Positions 1-6,847 of a stretch of 8,564 bases of DNA are shown piece after piece. The translations under genes were made by a program, and so were the position numbers. The notes beneath the pieces are model-generated. The model was not told where the DNA came from. It saw only the letters and a list, made by a program, of their open reading frames with translations, and made no database searches. The stretch covers positions 1-8,564 of the forward strand of contig JALONY010000041.1 in the NCBI GenBank assembly GCA_025454715.1. Direction: 5' to 3'. The stretch is from Anaerolineae bacterium. GTDB lineage: Bacteria > Chloroflexota > Anaerolineae > Aggregatilineales > Phototrophicaceae. Within the stretch, counting starts at the first letter, position 1. Every line of letters begins with the position of its first letter.

Positions 1-477
1 TCGGTCTGGGAAATCGACCTGTTGGCCGTCGCCCCAGAAGCCCGTGGCCACGGCCTCGCCACCCGCTTGATTCGTCAATCGGTCTGGCACGGCCAGCAAG
101 CCCACGCCACCCAATGCCGCGCCGTCGTCCGCCTCGGCAACACCCCCGCCGAGCGCGCCTTCGCCGCCGCAGGTTTCACCCCTACCGTGCCCATGAGCTT
201 GATGGTCGCCGAACCTGCGCCCCAAGGCTTGACCGCCATGGTCATCAACCCGACATGGCGGGTGGTCGAAACCCTGACCTATCGCGGCCTCTGGGCGGAA
301 TATCAGGGCGCGTCCAGCTTCTTCAAGGCGCTCCGTAGCACCGCCTATCAAGAGGGGTGCCACTCGGTCGGCCTGCTCGTCCCCCAAACCGAGGCCGACG
401 CCCTAGACCAATTGTCCAGCCTCGGCTTCGAACCCATCGGGGCGTATCGGCGCTGGCTGTACACGCTGGTCGGCTGA
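1..477 (+). CDS. GNAT-family N-acetyltransferase, 5'-truncated, possible tandem GNAT fold
   Basis: The reading frame is open from the first base of the window and ends at TGA 475-477, so the true start lies upstream; 158 residues are visible. Residues 5-24 ([20 protein letters not shown]) form the beta4/alpha3 segment of a GNAT fold, with the acetyl-CoA pyrophosphate loop R15-G-H-G-L-A20 matching R/Q-x-x-G-x-G/A. The following [13 protein letters not shown] looks like the usual GNAT C-terminal half. Another 75 or so residues then end in [16 protein letters not shown], which resembles the terminal strand pair of a second GNAT domain. The protein may therefore be a two-domain GNAT whose second domain lacks an obvious acetyl-CoA loop. 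The substrate cannot be told from sequence. No terminator is evident before pckA. The family call is fairly firm; the tandem arrangement is inference. Confidence 0.75.
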   Translation, partial: SVWEIDLLAVAPEARGHGLATRLIRQSVWHGQQAHATQCRAVVRLGNTPAERAFAAAGFTPTVPMSLMVAEPAPQGLTAMVINPTWRVVETLTYRGLWAEYQGASSFFKALRSTAYQEGCHSVGLLVPQTEADALDQLSSLGFEPIGAYRRWLYTLVG

Positions 478-593
478 CGAAACACGCTTTCTCATAAACC
501 CCCAATCTGTGACGGATTTCACTTGCCAAAGTTTCACAAATTGTGCAACAATGACAAAGTCAAACCAGCACAACGCCAAAATTAAGCAAAGAT

Positions 594-612
594 ACTGTGC
601 ATATCGCACAGT
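594..612. promoter_or_regulatory. Perfect inverted repeat, candidate operator for pckA
   Basis: ACTGTGC and GCACAGT form a perfect 7-bp dyad around the spacer ATATC, 44 bases before the pckA start codon. The arms resemble the TGTG/CACA half-sites of CRP-like regulators, but the spacing (TGTGC-N5-GCACA) is one base shorter than the classical CRP site. A LexA box (CTGT-N8-ACAG) also does not fit, because here the spacing is nine. Its role as an operator is inferred from symmetry and position only. Confidence 0.4.
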
Positions 613-644
613 CAAACTTGATTTTTGGCCTGTGCAACCATCAC

Positions 645-651
645 AAGGGGG
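645..651 (+). promoter_or_regulatory. Ribosome binding site of pckA
   Basis: AAGGGGG stands 4 nt before ATG 656. It is the main reason for choosing this start over the in-frame GTG at 509, which would add 49 residues with no resemblance to PEP carboxykinases. Confidence 0.6.
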
Positions 652-655
652 AACC

Positions 656-2245
656 ATGACCGACCGCACGTTAGCGCCATTGCCCGCCCAGCCCACCATC
701 CTGCACTGGAACCTGACACCGACCCGCCTGTACGAAGAATCGTTGCGCCGCAGCGAAAGCCACTTGGTCGAGGGCGGTGCTCTCGCCGTCCTGACCGGTC
801 AACACACTGGGCGCTCCGCCAACGACAAGTACATCGTCCGCGATGCGCTGACCGACGATGCCATCGCGTGGGGCAAGGTCAACCAGCCGATGCAGCCCGA
901 GCAATTCGCCGCGTTGCGCCAGCGGGTGATGGACGGGCTATCCGAGCGTGAGGTCTACGTGCAAGACCTGTATGCGGGCGCGGCACCGGATTACCGCTTG
1001 CGCGTGCGCGTCATCACCGAATATGCGTGGCACAGCCTGTTCGTCCGCAATTTGTTCATCGTCCCGCCCGCCGCCGAACAAGCCGAGTTCATCCCCGATT
1101 ACACCGTTATCGACCTGCCCAGCCTGACCGCTGACCCCGCCCAGCACGGCACCCAAAGCGGCGTGTTCATCGCCCTCAGCCTGACCGAAAAGCTCATCCT
1201 CATCGGCGGCACCCAATACGCTGGCGAGATGAAAAAGTCGATTTTTACCGTTTTGAACACCCTTCTTCCCCAACGCGGCGTCTTGCCCATGCACTGCTCG
1301 GCCAATATCGGCGCGCACGGCGATACCGCCGTCTTCTTCGGCTTGTCCGGCACCGGCAAAACCACCCTGTCCGCCGACTCATCCCGCACCCTCATCGGCG
1401 ACGACGAACACGGCTGGGACGACCGCGGCGTTTTCAATTTCGAGGGCGGGTGTTACGCCAAGGTCATCAAGCTCTCTCCCACCGCCGAGCCCGAGATTTA
1501 CCGCACCACCCACAGCTTCGGCACCGTGCTCGAAAACGTCGATTACGACCCCGTCACCGGACGGGTCAACCTCGACAGCGCCCGCTATACCGAAAACACC
1601 CGCGCCGCCTACGACCTCGCCCAAATCCCCAACGCCCAAATCGACGGGTTGGGCGGCCACCCGCGCAACATCCTCATGCTCACCGCCGACGCCTTCGGCG
1701 TGTTGCCCCCGATTAGCCGCCTGACGCCCGAGCAAGCGATGGTGCACTTCTTGTCGGGCTACACCGCCAAAGTCGCAGGCACCGAAAAAGGGGTGACCGA
1801 GCCGACCGCCACCTTTAGCGCGTGCTTCGGCGCTCCGTTCATGTCGCTACACCCCACGGTTTATGCCCAGCTTCTCGGCCAAAAAATCGCTCAGCATGAC
1901 GTGCGCGTCTGGTTGGTCAACACCGGCTGGGTCGGCGGCGGCTATGGGGTCGGCCAACGCATCGCCATCAACCACACCCGCGCTATGGTGCGCGCCGCCC
2001 TGTCCGGCGCACTGGATAACGTCGAATATCGCACGCACCCCGTTTTCGGCCTGCACATGCCCACCACCTGCCCAGCAGTCCCCACCGACCTGCTCGACCC
2101 GCGCACGCTGTGGGCAGACCCCGCCGCCTACGACGTGGCAGCACACAAGCTGGCGCGCATGTTCGCCGACAATTTCGCCAAGTTCGCCCCCCACGTCACC
2201 GACGAGGTGCGCGCCGCCGCCCTGATGGCCACCACCCACGCCTAA
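656..2245 (+). CDS. pckA: Phosphoenolpyruvate carboxykinase (ATP)
   Basis: This cytosolic enzyme interconverts oxaloacetate + ATP and phosphoenolpyruvate + ADP + CO2, the entry step of gluconeogenesis and sometimes an anaplerotic route. The 529-residue product has the normal family length. Landmarks run in the expected order: TGRSANDKY at 51-59 with substrate-binding Arg53; [10 protein letters not shown] at 188-197 with the metal-binding lysine pair 193/194; MHCSANIG with His213; the P-loop [11 protein letters not shown] at 229-239 with Lys235; and IGDDEHGW at 247-254 with the metal-binding aspartates. The later signature [18 protein letters not shown] is also present. The P-loop type distinguishes it from GTP-dependent PEPCK. 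All catalytic residues I can align look intact. It is preceded by a dyad-rich region and followed by a GC hairpin, so it is probably monocistronic. Confidence 0.96.
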   Translation: MTDRTLAPLPAQPTILHWNLTPTRLYEESLRRSESHLVEGGALAVLTGQHTGRSANDKYIVRDALTDDAIAWGKVNQPMQPEQFAALRQRVMDGLSEREVYVQDLYAGAAPDYRLRVRVITEYAWHSLFVRNLFIVPPAAEQAEFIPDYTVIDLPSLTADPAQHGTQSGVFIALSLTEKLILIGGTQYAGEMKKSIFTVLNTLLPQRGVLPMHCSANIGAHGDTAVFFGLSGTGKTTLSADSSRTLIGDDEHGWDDRGVFNFEGGCYAKVIKLSPTAEPEIYRTTHSFGTVLENVDYDPVTGRVNLDSARYTENTRAAYDLAQIPNAQIDGLGGHPRNILMLTADAFGVLPPISRLTPEQAMVHFLSGYTAKVAGTEKGVTEPTATFSACFGAPFMSLHPTVYAQLLGQKIAQHDVRVWLVNTGWVGGGYGVGQRIAINHTRAMVRAALSGALDNVEYRTHPVFGLHMPTTCPAVPTDLLDPRTLWADPAAYDVAAHKLARMFADNFAKFAPHVTDEVRAAALMATTHA

Positions 2246-2261
2246 GCCAGCGCTCATCCCC

Positions 2262-2289
2262 TGCGCCCGCGCCCTTGTGTGCGGGCGCA
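2262..2289 (+). terminator. GC-rich hairpin after pckA, possible terminator
   Basis: TGCGCCCGC (2262-2270) and GCGGGCGCA (2281-2289) form a perfect 9-bp stem with a 10-nt loop, 17 nt after the pckA stop. There is no T-tract after it, so it could be an atypical terminator, a pause site or a 3'-end-stabilising structure. Confidence 0.4.
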
Positions 2290-2324
2290 CAGGTGAACCC
2301 TTTCGCCAATCCACCTCATTACTG

Positions 2325-2330
2325 TATACT
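2325..2330 (+). promoter_or_regulatory. -10 element of the tRNA-Leu promoter
   Basis: TATACT differs from the sigma70 -10 consensus at one position and lies 17 nt before the mature tRNA 5' end. Transcription would start near 2337, leaving a leader of about 10 nt. No good -35 hexamer is found at 16-19 nt spacing. Confidence 0.45.
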
Positions 2331-2346
2331 TTCACACGAACACTCT

Positions 2347-2428
2347 GGGGGAGTGGCGGAATTGGCAGACGCGCATGACTTAGGATCATGTCTCTCACGA
2401 GGTAAGGGTTCAAGTCCCTTCTTCCCCA
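2347..2428 (+). tRNA. tRNA-Leu (anticodon UAG)
   Basis: The cloverleaf folds completely. The acceptor stem is GGGGGAG (2347-2353) with CTTCCCC (2421-2427), containing one G-U pair, and A2428 is the discriminator. The D stem is GCG/CGC (2356-2358/2370-2372) around a loop with TTGG. The anticodon stem is CATGA/TCATG (2374-2378/2386-2390) and the loop CTTAGGA carries anticodon TAG at 2381-2383. The T stem is AAGGG/CCCTT with loop TTCAAGT. The 13-nt variable region (2391-2403) can form a CTC/GAG hairpin, as expected of a class II tRNA. With A73 and anticodon UAG this is leucine, decoding CUN codons. The genomic sequence after A73 is CTG, so CCA is not encoded and must be added enzymatically. Confidence 0.96.
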
Positions 2429-2478
2429 CTGCCGACGGTGCGCGCACACCGCGCACACCGCGCAATCAACGACACACG
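2429..2478. repeat. Short CGCGCACAC direct repeats after the tRNA
   Basis: A 9-base unit, CGCGCACAC, is repeated head to tail at 2441-2449 and 2450-2458, followed by a partial third copy. It lies in the tRNA trailer before the terminator. This is probably a small slippage repeat; no function is visible. Confidence 0.35.
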
Positions 2479-2528
2479 CGCAGCGCCCCCGACGAACCAC
2501 CCCACGGGGCGCTGCGGTTTGTTGTTTC
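2479..2528 (+). terminator. Rho-independent terminator of the tRNA-Leu unit
   Basis: CGCAGCGCCCC (2479-2489) pairs perfectly with GGGGCGCTGCG (2506-2516), an 11-bp GC-rich stem with a 16-nt loop. It is followed by the T-rich tail GTTTGTTGTTT. It lies between the tRNA and the tig promoter and so separates the two transcription units. Confidence 0.8.
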
Positions 2529-2562
2529 TGATGAAAGATTTACACCCGACATCTTAGCGCAG

Positions 2563-2571
2563 TGCTATAAT
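2563..2571 (+). promoter_or_regulatory. Extended -10 promoter of tig
   Basis: TGCTATAAT is a perfect extended -10 element (TGn plus TATAAT) 25 nt before the tig start codon. A TTTACA at 2539-2544 resembles a -35 box, but its 21-nt spacing is long; an extended -10 can work without a good -35. Transcription would start near 2578 and leave a leader of roughly 19 nt that contains the Shine-Dalgarno GAGGG at 2584-2588. It probably drives tig and possibly clpP-clpX. Confidence 0.6.
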
Positions 2572-2596
2572 CGGGTCACACACGAGGGTAAGCGCC

Positions 2597-4108
2597 TTGA
2601 ACATCAGCACCGAACAACTCGACAACCACGCCGTACGCATCACCGTCGAAATCGACGCAGAAGCGTTCGAAACCGCCAAGCGCGACACGCTACGCACCAT
2701 CTCCGGCAAGGTCAATATCCCGGGCTTCCGCAAGGGCAAAGCCCCTGCCAGCGTGATTAGCCGTTATGTCGGCCCAGCCTACATCCTTGAGGAAACGGTC
2801 GAGTCGCTCGGCCAAAAGCTGTACCGCCAAGCCCTAGAGTCGCAAAACCTCGAGCCGGCTGCCCCGGGCTCGATGGATGACTTCAAGCTGGAGCCGCAGC
2901 CCACCTTCATCTACACCGTGCCGCTGGCACCCGTGGTGAAGCTGAGTGACTATCGCGCCATCCGCCTCGATTATGTCGAGCCGACCGTGGGCGAGGAAGA
3001 AGTCGAGACCGAGTTGCGCGGGTTCCAACGCGAGTTCGCCGAGACCACCGTGAGCGATGAGGCCGCTGCCGTAGGCGACAAAATCACCTGCGACCTGCAC
3101 AGCTTCTTCATCGAGGCCGAGGCCGAAACCGACAGCGACGCCGACGTGCACGACCGCAAGGAAGAGCCGTATGTCCACCGCCACGGTGCCGTGCTGTTCC
3201 TGACCGAAGGCACCGAGGAGCCGCTCGCCCCGGGCTTCACCCAGAACATCGTCGGAGCCAAGGCCGGTGAAACCCGCACCTTCCGCATCACCTTCCCCGA
3301 GCCCGATGGCAAGGTCAACGTCGAGTTGGCCGGTCGCACCGTCGAGTTCGTCGTGACGCTCGAAAAGGTCGAGAAAGCCACCCTGCCCGCGATTGACGAC
3401 GCGCTGGCCGCCAAAATCAGCGAGCGGTTCGGCTGGGATGTCGAAGCCGAGGGCGAGACCAAGGCAGAAGCAGAAGCCGCCGAAGGTGAGCAAGCCGAGG
3501 CTGCGGACGAGCTCCCCAGCACCCGCCCGCTCACGCTCGAGGAAGTCCGCGGTCGCTTGCAAACATCCATCACCGAGCGCAGCCAGCAAAAAGCCCGCGA
3601 GGACTACGCCAACAAGGTGCTCCAGCAGGTCATCGACGAGGCCGAAGTCACGTTCCACGACGCCTCCGTCAATCTCCAAATCGACGACATGGTCGAAGAC
3701 CTCAAGGAACGCCTGCGCGATAACCGCCTCGACCTCGATACCTACCTGCGCCAGACCGGTCGCACCATCGAAGAAATCCGCGCCGATTACCGCGAGCCCG
3801 CCGCCAAGTTCTTGCGCCGTTCACTCGTCGTGAGCGAGTTCGCCAACATCGAGAAGCTCTCGGTCTCGCAAGACGACCTGCAAGCGCGCCTGATGGAAAT
3901 CATCGGCGAGATTGGCCCCGAGACGCTCCAACAACTCGGCCTGCTCAACGACCAACGCTTCGTCAACAACATGGCCAATAACATCATGTCGCAGAAGATC
4001 GAGCAGCGCGCCATTGCCATCGGCAAGGGTGAAGCGCCCTCCCTCGAAGCGGTAGAGCCCGTTGCGCCATCGACCGAGGCCACAGACAGCGAAGACGCCG
4101 CCAGCTAG
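2597..4108 (+). CDS. tig: Trigger factor, ribosome-associated chaperone / peptidyl-prolyl isomerase
   Basis: Trigger factor binds near the ribosomal exit tunnel and shields nascent chains; many members also have FKBP-type prolyl isomerase activity. The N-terminal domain (about 1-115) has the ribosome-docking signature GFRKGKAP at 43-50. The central FKBP-like domain (about 155-258) is recognisable from VGDKITCDL and LAPGFTQNIVGAKAGE, and the helical C-terminal domain follows. The start is TTG 2597, with GAGGG 8 nt upstream; no ATG or GTG alternative sits nearby in frame. At 503 residues it is longer than the roughly 430 of E. coli. The extra length includes an acidic stretch at about 172-190, an Ala/Glu-rich insert at about 281-307 and an acidic tail after 478. 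The usual DG-F-GG aromatic motif of the FKBP pocket is not seen, so isomerase activity is uncertain. It lies 105 nt before clpP in the common tig-clpP-clpX order. Confidence 0.93.
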   Translation: MNISTEQLDNHAVRITVEIDAEAFETAKRDTLRTISGKVNIPGFRKGKAPASVISRYVGPAYILEETVESLGQKLYRQALESQNLEPAAPGSMDDFKLEPQPTFIYTVPLAPVVKLSDYRAIRLDYVEPTVGEEEVETELRGFQREFAETTVSDEAAAVGDKITCDLHSFFIEAEAETDSDADVHDRKEEPYVHRHGAVLFLTEGTEEPLAPGFTQNIVGAKAGETRTFRITFPEPDGKVNVELAGRTVEFVVTLEKVEKATLPAIDDALAAKISERFGWDVEAEGETKAEAEAAEGEQAEAADELPSTRPLTLEEVRGRLQTSITERSQQKAREDYANKVLQQVIDEAEVTFHDASVNLQIDDMVEDLKERLRDNRLDLDTYLRQTGRTIEEIRADYREPAAKFLRRSLVVSEFANIEKLSVSQDDLQARLMEIIGEIGPETLQQLGLLNDQRFVNNMANNIMSQKIEQRAIAIGKGEAPSLEAVEPVAPSTEATDSEDAAS

Positions 4109-4182
4109 ACCGGCCACCCCGTGTGTGCAAGGCAAGACCGCAATCCAATCGTGTGAGTCAGCGAACGTTTACCGAACAACCT

Positions 4183-4213
4183 GAAAGGAGTTAGCGCCTC
4201 TGGCGCGTCCAAC
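4183..4213 (+). promoter_or_regulatory. clpP translation initiation region: strong distant SD plus hairpin
   Basis: GAAAGGAG (4183-4190) is an eight-base match to the anti-Shine-Dalgarno complement, but 23 nt separate it from ATG 4214. In that gap GCGCC (4194-4198), TCT and GGCGC (4202-4206) make a perfect 5-bp hairpin. Folded, it leaves 10 unpaired nt between SD and AUG, close to normal spacing. Between the in-frame TGA at 4154-4156 and ATG 4214 there is no ATG, GTG or TTG, so a closer start is not available. Confidence 0.5.
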
Positions 4214-4834
4214 ATGGTTCATCCGCTCATCGCCCCTTACGCTTACGCCCCCGCCGTCGTCGAACGCGACAACCGCGGCGAGCGTGTCTGGGATCTCATC
4301 TCGCTGCTCTTCAAGGAACGCATCGTCTTCTTGGGCACCGGCATCAACGACCAAGTCGCCAACCTGATCGTCGCCCAGCTCCTCATCCTCGACCGCGAAG
4401 ATGACCAGAAGCCGATCCAGATGTACATCAACTCGCCGGGCGGCGTCGTCTACGCCGGCCTCGCGATTTACGACACCATGCAGGCCATCCACCCGCCCGT
4501 CAGCACCACCGCCATCGGCGTCACCGCCAGCTTCGGCACCGTGTTGCTCACCGCCGGTCAAAAAGGGATGCGCCTCGCCCTCCCCAACAGCACCGTCCAC
4601 ATGCACCAGCCGTTGGGCGGCGCGCAAGGCCAAGCCACCGACATCGTCATTCAGGCCAACGAAATCGTCCGCCTCAAGACCCGCCTGAACCAGATTTTCG
4701 TCAAGCACACGGGTCGTAGCGTCGAGCAAATCGAGCGCGATACCGACCGCGACATCTACCTGAGCGCCGAGCAAGCCGTCGAGTACGGCCTGATCGACTC
4801 GGTCGTCAAGACGGATCACAACGGGAAGAAATAA
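4214..4834 (+). CDS. clpP: ATP-dependent Clp protease proteolytic subunit
   Basis: ClpP is a serine peptidase that forms a two-ring tetradecameric chamber and degrades proteins fed in by a AAA+ unfoldase, here most likely the adjacent ClpX. The 206-residue product has normal length and no added domain. The catalytic triad is intact: Ser106 (in GVTASFGT), His131 (in HMHQPLGG) and Asp180 (in DTDRDIYLS). The YINSPGG oxyanion/strand motif (71-77) and [10 protein letters not shown] (135-144) handle region are conserved. Around the nucleophile the family's usual AASMGA is replaced by TASFGT, with Phe in place of the Met after Ser. The start at ATG 4214 aligns with the family N terminus; its SD is unusually far upstream. 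It ends 2 nt before the first possible clpX start. Confidence 0.96.
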   Translation: MVHPLIAPYAYAPAVVERDNRGERVWDLISLLFKERIVFLGTGINDQVANLIVAQLLILDREDDQKPIQMYINSPGGVVYAGLAIYDTMQAIHPPVSTTAIGVTASFGTVLLTAGQKGMRLALPNSTVHMHQPLGGAQGQATDIVIQANEIVRLKTRLNQIFVKHTGRSVEQIERDTDRDIYLSAEQAVEYGLIDSVVKTDHNGKK

Positions 4835-4836
4835 TC

Positions 4837-6165
4837 GTGATGCCCCCAAGACCTCACGCACCGCACCGCTGCTCGTTTTGCGGTCGCAGCCAAGACGACG
4901 TAGAACGCCTGATTTCTGGGCCAGAAGGCATCCACATCTGCAACTTCTGCGTCGAACTGTGCTACGGCCTGCTCAACGAAGAACAGCAAACCGCCCTCGA
5001 GACCGAGCTGGAAGAGCTGAAGGTGCTGTCCCCGCGTGAGATCATGGCGCACCTCGACGATTACGTCATCGGTCAAGACCACGCCAAGCGCGTCCTGAGC
5101 GTGGCCGTCTACAACCACTACAAACGCCTGCGCTCCAACCGCCGCGCCAACGGGGTCGAGATTGAGAAGAGCAACATCCTTCTGCTCGGCCCCACCGGCA
5201 GCGGCAAGACCTTGCTGGCGCGCACCTTGGCCAAAATCCTCGATGTCCCGTTCTGCATCGCCGATGCCACCGCCCTCACCGAGGCCGGTTATGTCGGCGA
5301 GGATGTCGAGAACATCTTGCTCCGCCTGATTCAGGCCGCCGATGGCGACATCGCCCGCGCCCAACGCGGCATCATCTACATCGACGAAATCGACAAAATC
5401 GCCCGCAAGAGCAGTGATAACCCGTCCATCACCCGCGACGTGTCGGGCGAAGGCGTCCAGCAAGCCCTCCTCAAAATCGTCGAGGGCACGCTCGCCAACG
5501 TCCCGCCACAAGGCGGTCGCAAGCACCCCCATCAAGAGTTCTTGCAAATCGACACCAGCAACATCCTGTTCATCTGCGGCGGCATGTTCGAAGGCGTCGA
5601 AGAAATCATCGCCAAGCGCCTCGGCGCACGCGGCACACTCGGTTTCGGCGCAGGGAGCCGCGCAGAGGCCGACCGCCAAAACTTGCTGCGCGCCGTCTCG
5701 CCCGAAGACCTGATGCAATGCGGCCTCATCCCCGAGCTGGTCGGGCGCATCCCGGTCGCGGTCGCCCTCGACCCCCTCGACCTGCCCGCCCTCATCCGCA
5801 TCCTGACCGAGCCGAAAAACGCGCTGGTCAAGCAATACCAGCACCTGCTGGATATGGATGATGTCGGCCTCGAGTTCCAGCCCGACGCCCTCGAAGCCGC
5901 CGCACAGCTCACCATCCGCCGCGAAACCGGCGCCCGTGGCCTGCGCTCCATCATCGAGCAAACCCTGATGGACGTGATGTACGAAGTCCCCAGCCGCTCC
6001 GATGTGCGCAAAGTGGTCGTGACCGCCGACGCAATCCACGGCACCGACCGCCCCCAGCTCATCGCCGAAAATGGCCAGCGCCTCGATTGGGAATCGGTCT
6101 CGCCCCTTCAGCTCCCCCTGACGGGTGGCGACACCACCGCCTCGCACGAGCAACCGGCGGCCTAA
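4837..6165 (+). CDS. clpX: ATP-dependent Clp protease ATP-binding subunit ClpX
   Basis: ClpX is a hexameric AAA+ unfoldase that recognises degradation tags, threads substrates and passes them to ClpP. The N-terminal zinc-binding domain has Cys12, Cys15, Cys35 and Cys38 (CxxC-x19-CxxC). The AAA+ core shows Walker A GPTGSGKT (118-125), the pore-1 loop GYVG (151-154), Walker B IIYIDEID (179-186), the RKH pore-2 loop (228-230), the arginine finger in LVGRIP (Arg304) and sensor 2 GARGLR (365-370). LGFGA at 268-272 is the ClpP-docking loop (IGF in E. coli), so partnership with the upstream ClpP is supported by sequence. The length of 442 is typical. Start is GTG 4837 or the next codon ATG 4840. GGGAAG at 4823-4828 inside clpP is the probable SD, implying translational coupling. 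Confidence 0.97.
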   Translation: MMPPRPHAPHRCSFCGRSQDDVERLISGPEGIHICNFCVELCYGLLNEEQQTALETELEELKVLSPREIMAHLDDYVIGQDHAKRVLSVAVYNHYKRLRSNRRANGVEIEKSNILLLGPTGSGKTLLARTLAKILDVPFCIADATALTEAGYVGEDVENILLRLIQAADGDIARAQRGIIYIDEIDKIARKSSDNPSITRDVSGEGVQQALLKIVEGTLANVPPQGGRKHPHQEFLQIDTSNILFICGGMFEGVEEIIAKRLGARGTLGFGAGSRAEADRQNLLRAVSPEDLMQCGLIPELVGRIPVAVALDPLDLPALIRILTEPKNALVKQYQHLLDMDDVGLEFQPDALEAAAQLTIRRETGARGLRSIIEQTLMDVMYEVPSRSDVRKVVVTADAIHGTDRPQLIAENGQRLDWESVSPLQLPLTGGDTTASHEQPAA

Positions 6166-6184
6166 CCAGCCACAACTTCAGCCG

Positions 6185-6212
6185 AAAAACCGCCCCTCAT
6201 CGGGCGGTTTTT
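6185..6212. terminator. Bidirectional intrinsic terminator between clpX and the pyr operon
   Basis: AAAAACCGCCC (6185-6195) and GGGCGGTTTTT (6202-6212) form a perfect inverted repeat with a 6-nt loop. The T-run on one side and A-run on the other give a U-tract in both directions. It lies 19 nt after the clpX stop and 13 nt after the end of the convergent minus-strand gene, so it can end both transcripts. Confidence 0.9.
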
Positions 6213-6225
6213 ATTTGCCCATCGC

Positions 6226-6840
6226 TCAGCGTGCCTCAGGGATGCGTACCTCGGCGCGGTCGCCCACCAACCGCTTGAACCGCTCGGCATCACCAAGGTT
6301 CACCCCACCCATCCCCCAATTACACGGGATGGCATAACGCGGGCGCAACTCGCGCACCATATCCGCCGCGCTCTCCGGCGTCATCGTCCCCATCCCGTCA
6401 ATCGGCAAAATCAGGATGTCGGGGGCCAGCTTCCGCATCTCGGGGGTCGGCTCACTGTCCCCCACATAGTAAATGTCATAAAAATTGAGCGAAATCAAGA
6501 AGCCGAGACCGCCATCCTCGCGCTTGTGCACCTCGCTACCGGTCGAGTAAGCAGGCAACGCGGTAATCCGCGCTCGATCGACCGTCCGGCTGTGAAATGG
6601 CAACAACACCTCGGCGCGGGGCAGTTGTTCCGCCACCTGCGCGTTGCTCAAAATCAAGGTGCTGTCCGCGCTCACCTTCTCGATATCGACCGGCGAAAAA
6701 TGCTCGAAATGCGCGTGCGAGACCAGCACCACATCCGCCAAAAACGTCACGCTCGACACCCGCCACGGGTTGATGTAAATCAGCGGGGTGCTCTGGATGA
6801 CGAAGCTCCCATACCCCAGCCATTGAATGTGCTCGATCAT
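6226..6840 (-). CDS. Metallo-beta-lactamase-fold hydrolase-like protein (UlaG/COG2220-like)
   Basis: The 204-residue product resembles single-domain MBL-fold hydrolases: an N-terminal IQWLGYGSFVI strand pair, YINPW (22-26), and VVLVSHAHFEHFSP (37-50), equivalent to the HxHxDH metal motif. YYVGDSEPTPEM (124-135) corresponds to the GDT motif, and AIPCNWG (170-176) to the usual AIPMHYG. Three positions depart from the norm: Asp to Glu46 in HxHxDH, GDT to GDS, and the late His to Asn174. Metal binding may be altered or lost, and the substrate is unknown. Start ATG 6840 is chosen because it is 7 nt after the pyrF stop with GGTGAG just upstream and the family N terminus begins there. An in-frame extension to 6903 would overlap pyrF by 56 nt. 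It is the last gene of the pyr operon, directly before the terminator. Confidence 0.8.
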   Translation of the reverse strand: MIEHIQWLGYGSFVIQSTPLIYINPWRVSSVTFLADVVLVSHAHFEHFSPVDIEKVSADSTLILSNAQVAEQLPRAEVLLPFHSRTVDRARITALPAYSTGSEVHKREDGGLGFLISLNFYDIYYVGDSEPTPEMRKLAPDILILPIDGMGTMTPESAADMVRELRPRYAIPCNWGMGGVNLGDAERFKRLVGDRAEVRIPEAR

Positions 6841-6847
6841 GACATGC

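Larger units (their letters stand above)
478..655 (+). promoter_or_regulatory. pckA upstream region with several TGTG/CACA dyads
   Basis: This intergenic stretch is visibly richer in A and T than its neighbours. It holds several inverted repeats of related sequence. A CRP-like TGTGA-N6-TCACT lies at 508-523. CACAA-A-TTGTG lies at 535-545. A perfect 7-bp dyad ACTGTGC-ATATC-GCACAGT lies at 594-612. TGTGC-N5-TCACA lies at 631-645, directly against the Shine-Dalgarno. These could be binding sites for a dimeric regulator, for example of the CRP/FNR family, but the factor is unknown. I could not assign a convincing -35/-10 pair; GATACT at 591-596 is a weak -10 candidate that would overlap the perfect dyad. 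Confidence 0.4.

Noticed and set aside
595..611. LexA-type SOS box in CTGTGCATATCGCACAG
   Set aside because: The spacing is CTGT-N9-ACAG rather than N8, and nothing nearby is an SOS gene; it is better described as a TGTG/CACA dyad.
509..655. In-frame GTG start at 509 that would lengthen PckA by 49 residues
   Set aside because: The extension is unlike PEP carboxykinases, comes from the AT-richer promoter region, and the AAGGGGG ribosome site clearly points to ATG 656.
2441..2464. CGCGCACAC tandem copies as a CRISPR-like or iteron array
   Set aside because: There are fewer than three short copies with no spacers and no replication or cas genes nearby.
1847..2500. Minus-strand open frame across the 3' end of pckA and the tRNA
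   Set aside because: It runs through a convincing tRNA gene and antisense to conserved pckA sequence; no family resemblance.
2834..3679. 281-codon open frame antisense to tig
   Set aside because: It is opposite conserved trigger factor sequence and is compositionally biased; no motif or ribosome site supports it.
4816..6153. Long open frame antisense to the whole of clpX (445 codons)
   Set aside because: It mirrors clpX codon structure in GC-rich DNA; the product is Asp/Gly/Val-rich low complexity with no recognisable motif.
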